Shown one piece after another: positions 61,604-64,000 of a DNA stretch of 64,000 nt. The DNA is taken from the NCBI RefSeq assembly GCF_041261445.1, contig NZ_JBGCCU010000007.1, positions 434,001-498,000 of the forward strand. The letters are read 5' to 3'. The first letter of the stretch is position 1. Each line of letters begins with the position of its first letter. The position numbers were made by a program, and so were the translations under genes. The DNA is from Catenulispora sp. EB89. GTDB taxonomy: Bacteria; Actinomycetota; Actinomycetes; Streptomycetales; Catenulisporaceae. The notes under the pieces are model-generated. The model worked only from the letters and a program-made list of their open reading frames with translations. It was not told the origin of the DNA and did not search any database.

Positions 61604-63061
61604 CTACCGGCCGGCCGCCTGGAGCTCGCGCTGCTTCGATCGCATGTACGACGCGTTCAGCTGCGAGGAGGGCCGCTGGATCAGCAGGTTCTGCAGAGCG
61701 GTGCCGGACGGCACCATCCGCAGCCACCCGGCCGTGGTCGGCCCCCAGCTCTTGTTGATGTCGAAGGTCACGTCGCGACTCGGGTCGTCGGTGAGGTCGA
61801 TGAGCGCACCTTCGCTGAACGACTGCGAGATGATCGTTCCGGTGTTCACCGGTTCGTTGGCGAACATCAGCAGCACCTTCTGGATGGGCTTGATGGTGAG
61901 CGTGTTCTTGCCGAACAGCGGCAGCGCGCACAACGGCACGAACGTCCCGTTCTGCATCTGCGACAGGCCCGCGGTGTACTGCGTGGTGGTCGTGTTCTCC
62001 ACGTACACCGGCTTCAGCCCGTCGGGCTGCCCGGTGACCTCGCCGGTGTTGGCGGTGAGCACCTTCAGGGTCTGGCCCAGGGCGATGGGGTAGGACCCGC
62101 TGGCGGTGATCCGGCCGCCGGAGATGATCTCAGAGGTCGAGCAGTACGCCTTGTACTGCTCCTGCCAGTCCACCGAGGTGTCCGGGCCGTACGTCGAGGA
62201 GCGGAACCAGACGACCGGCAGGCCGCTGGTGATGCTGGACTGGACGGCCTTGAACGCGTAGAGGTAGAAGCCGTTGTCCTTCAGCTTCTGCGCGGTGCTG
62301 TCCGTCATGCCGATGTTGATGCTGTAGTCGGTGGGGGCGGCCCCGGCTCCGACCTCGGCGCTGTCGGCGTTGGCGTTGGCGTCGACGTCGGTCGATCGCA
62401 GTTCGGTGACGCTGGTCATCTGAGCGGTCCTTTCGAGGGTGGAGATGGAGGCCGAGGCCCGGGCGGCGGATCGGCCCAGGTACGTCAGCGCGGTCCTCCA
62501 GACGATGTCCTGCCAGTTCTGCGGCAGCGTCCGGCTGCCGTTGAACCAGTACCTGTTGCAGGTGCCGCTGTTGTAGCCCATCGCGCGGGGGCTCAACGGG
62601 TACGCGATGGCGAACCCGATGAAGTTCTCGGTGACCCCGCCCAGCAGGTCGATGAGTTGTCGATGCAGCGGGATGCCGCCGGTGGTGGTGCGCAGCGGCT
62701 GGTGTTCCTGTCCGTTCAGCCTGGGCAGCCGCCCCCGCCAGCGGGCGGTCGCGTCGAACGAGCCGGGGAAGAGGAAGACCCGGCCCGGCTGGACCAGACC
62801 GTAGACCGGGCTCAACCACGCCTGGACGGTCATCACGGCGGTCACGCCGAACTCGGCGCTGTTGTCCTCCTCGCCGAGCAACTCGTAGTTGTCGACGGAT
62901 TCGTCGTCTATCTCCGTCGTGGCCGGCTCCGGCGGAGGGTCCGTCGAGACATGCTGTGTTTCGGCGGCTTCCTCCAGTTCGAAACCTTGCAGGAAGTCCA
63001 CCGGCTCGGGTTCGCCGGGATCTGGCGTGGCGCTTGGCGCCCGCACATCTGACTGGCTCAT
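61604..63061 (-). CDS. Two-part protein of unknown family beside the recombinase
   Basis: The ATG at 63061 follows GAGGA and gives 485 aa. Residues 1-60 are acidic and disordered-looking (EPEPVDFLQGFELEEAAE). About 70-215 form one module (TAVMTVQAWLSPVYGLVQPG, FIGFAIAYPLSPRAMGYNSG, WQDIVWRTALTYLGR). About 245-480 are the module shared with the next gene (GFYLYAFKAV, QYTAGLSQ, PLCALPLFGK, FDINKSWGPTTAGWLRMVP). Between them, an internal ATG (MTSVTELRSTD, near 62419) has GAAAGGA 8 bases upstream, so a short second product or an old gene fusion is possible. No signal peptide. The role is unknown. Confidence 0.7.
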   Translation of the reverse strand: MSQSDVRAPSATPDPGEPEPVDFLQGFELEEAAETQHVSTDPPPEPATTEIDDESVDNYELLGEEDNSAEFGVTAVMTVQAWLSPVYGLVQPGRVFLFPGSFDATARWRGRLPRLNGQEHQPLRTTTGGIPLHRQLIDLLGGVTENFIGFAIAYPLSPRAMGYNSGTCNRYWFNGSRTLPQNWQDIVWRTALTYLGRSAARASASISTLERTAQMTSVTELRSTDVDANANADSAEVGAGAAPTDYSINIGMTDSTAQKLKDNGFYLYAFKAVQSSITSGLPVVWFRSSTYGPDTSVDWQEQYKAYCSTSEIISGGRITASGSYPIALGQTLKVLTANTGEVTGQPDGLKPVYVENTTTTQYTAGLSQMQNGTFVPLCALPLFGKNTLTIKPIQKVLLMFANEPVNTGTIISQSFSEGALIDLTDDPSRDVTFDINKSWGPTTAGWLRMVPSGTALQNLLIQRPSSQLNASYMRSKQRELQAAGR

Positions 63062-63088
63062 AGCGGTTCCTCAATGGGAGTGGTCTGC

Positions 63089-63133
63089 CCCGGGCGTGCT
63101 ATGCGGTGCCCGGGTGGTCGTATGTGCGACCAC
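63089..63133. promoter_or_regulatory. Two inverted repeats upstream of the 485-aa gene
   Basis: CCCGGGC-N12-GCCCGGG (63089-63114) and GTGGTCG-N6-CGACCAC (63114-63133) lie end to end within 75 bases of the start at 63061. They may be operators or, as hairpins, leader structures. The rest of the 361-base gap up to the recombinase start holds no gene that I can see. Confidence 0.4.
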
Positions 63134-63344
63134 GAACACTCTTCGTCGCTCTGAGGTGCCCGGCGACCGGGGTGACTCCGTTCGGGGTAACGCAGCATAT
63201 TCATGCGCACTCGTAAGAGCTTTTCGAGCCGGAATTGCCTCGGAGAAACAGGGTGGATTCCGGTTGCGTGGCAATGGGAATTCGCAGATGGTGATGATGA
63301 AGAACCGTCCGAGGGAAACCCCGTCCGCAGCCCGCTCCGACCGA

Positions 63345-63392
63345 TTCTGACCCCTGATAATCCACCGATATCTCGGGCTTGAGGGGTCAGAA
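63345..63392. promoter_or_regulatory. 11-bp inverted repeat with 26-base spacer before the recombinase
   Basis: TTCTGACCCCT (63345-63355) and AGGGGTCAGAA (63382-63392) are perfect inverted copies centred about 54 bases before the recombinase ATG. The size and spacing fit paired binding sites for a recombinase or regulator, or core-arm sites of an attachment region. Confidence 0.5.
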
Positions 63393-63422
63393 CCGTGACC
63401 GGAGACCGGGGAGGATCATCTG

Positions 63423-64000
63423 ATGAACGCCCACGCCGCTGCCGCACCCCGGGGGTCCGGGGGGCTCGGGGCGCCCGGCGCGCCCGGCGCACTCGATGTG
63501 CCCGGCGCACCCGGAGCACCGGACCGCGAGGCCGCCGCGGTCTTCGACGTGACGACCGAGGCGATGCTGGCCGAGCTGGACGCCGCGAGCGACGCCCACG
63601 CCGCGGCCCTGCGTCCGCCGAACACCGTCCGCGGCTACGCCGACGACTGGCGCACCTGGTGCGAGTACGCGGCGGCCGGCGGCATCCCGGTCCTGGCGGC
63701 CCGGCGCGGCACGCTGCGGGGATTCGTCCGCTGGCTCTGGACGGAGAAGGCCGCCGCTCCGACGACGGTGCACCGGCGCCTGACCGGCACCGTGGCCACG
63801 TTGCGTCGCGAGCACCGCGTGCTGGTCGATCCCGCTGACGTCACCGCCGCGCGCGAGCTGCTCCGCGATCTGGTCCGTGCCGCCGGCTCCACGCGGGCCC
63901 CGAAGCGTGGCCGCGGTCGGGCCGTGCCGCTGCTGCCGGCCGACTTGCGCGCGATGAGCGCCGCCTGTCCCGACACGCTGGCCGGCAAGCGTGACCGCGC
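63423..64000 (+). CDS. Tyrosine recombinase/integrase, N-terminal part (cut by window end)
   Basis: The ATG at 63423 follows GGGGAGG by 8 bases. The first 40 residues are a Gly/Ala/Pro-rich leader (GAPGAPGALDVPGAPGAP). The SAM-like core-binding domain is clear: NTVRGYADDWRTWCEYAAAG, GIPVLAARRGTLRGFVRWLW and APTTVHRRLTGTVATLRREH. The RGRGRAVPLLPADLRAM segment marks the entry to the catalytic domain, which is beyond the window, so the Arg-His-Arg-Tyr residues cannot be checked. Such enzymes integrate phages, plasmids or islands or invert DNA. Its place beside unusual paralogues and inverted repeats suggests the border of a mobile element. Confidence 0.85.
   Translation, partial: MNAHAAAAPRGSGGLGAPGAPGALDVPGAPGAPDREAAAVFDVTTEAMLAELDAASDAHAAALRPPNTVRGYADDWRTWCEYAAAGGIPVLAARRGTLRGFVRWLWTEKAAAPTTVHRRLTGTVATLRREHRVLVDPADVTAARELLRDLVRAAGSTRAPKRGRGRAVPLLPADLRAMSAACPDTLAGKRDR

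Overview
The window comes from a very GC-rich, high-GC Gram-positive (actinobacterial) chromosome. Third codon positions are almost all G or C, GTG and TTG starts are frequent, stop and start codons overlap as GTGA or ATGA, and the regulators are typical of actinomycetes (SARP/AfsR, LAL-type LuxR remnant, Lsr2 domain, ECF sigma factor, Ser/Thr kinase). A filamentous actinomycete of the Streptomyces/Catenulispora kind is likely, but the genus is inference. I see no rRNA, tRNA or CRISPR.

Layout. (1) 1-1609: a PLP-dependent D-cysteine desulfhydrase/ACC deaminase-like gene, cut by the window edge, divergent from a LysR regulator with a palindrome between them. (2) 1619-20812, minus strand: three genes joined by 4-base GTGA overlaps (a 1292-aa protein, a ComEC-type metallo-beta-lactamase hydrolase and a 3977-aa giant with LysM-like modules), followed by a membrane Ser/Thr kinase. 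(3) 20960-24635, minus: a free-standing condensation-like protein, a cupredoxin lipoprotein and two ferritin-like proteins, at least one with a Tat signal; tatA and a GNAT gene diverge from them. (4) 25603-26382: a sortase remnant abutting a barstar-like gene.

(5) 26527-48214 is the centrepiece. A SARP regulator (+) faces a four-gene minus-strand operon: a TcB-TcC fusion (SpvB, TcB middle regions, RHS core, variable C-terminal toxin), a TcA subunit of 3176 aa and two seven-motif kelch proteins. This is a complete ABC (Tc) toxin complex. Upstream of the operon lie three contiguous 11-bp direct repeats, the spacing expected of a SARP binding site, so the neighbouring SARP probably switches the toxin on.

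(6) 48340-53736 is a worn region: LuxR, SDR, Lsr2/DUF6924 and methyltransferase remnants lie among an intact MFS exporter with a membrane partner and an ECF sigma factor overlapping a DUF4232 membrane protein. (7) 53773-60457: an XRE regulator divergent from an SDR, then a minus-strand group (EF-hand protein, MfnB-like furan synthase, aldehyde dehydrogenase, Zn-alcohol dehydrogenase, carboxyl-methyltransferase-like protein) that could make an oxidised, methylated furan. (8) 60790-64000: two paralogous proteins of unknown family, separated by a 12-bp tandem repeat, and the start of a tyrosine recombinase preceded by an 11-bp inverted repeat, suggesting the edge of a mobile or recombining segment.

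Functions come from reading translations against remembered family motifs. No searches were run, and the roles of the giant proteins and the terminal paralogues are unknown.
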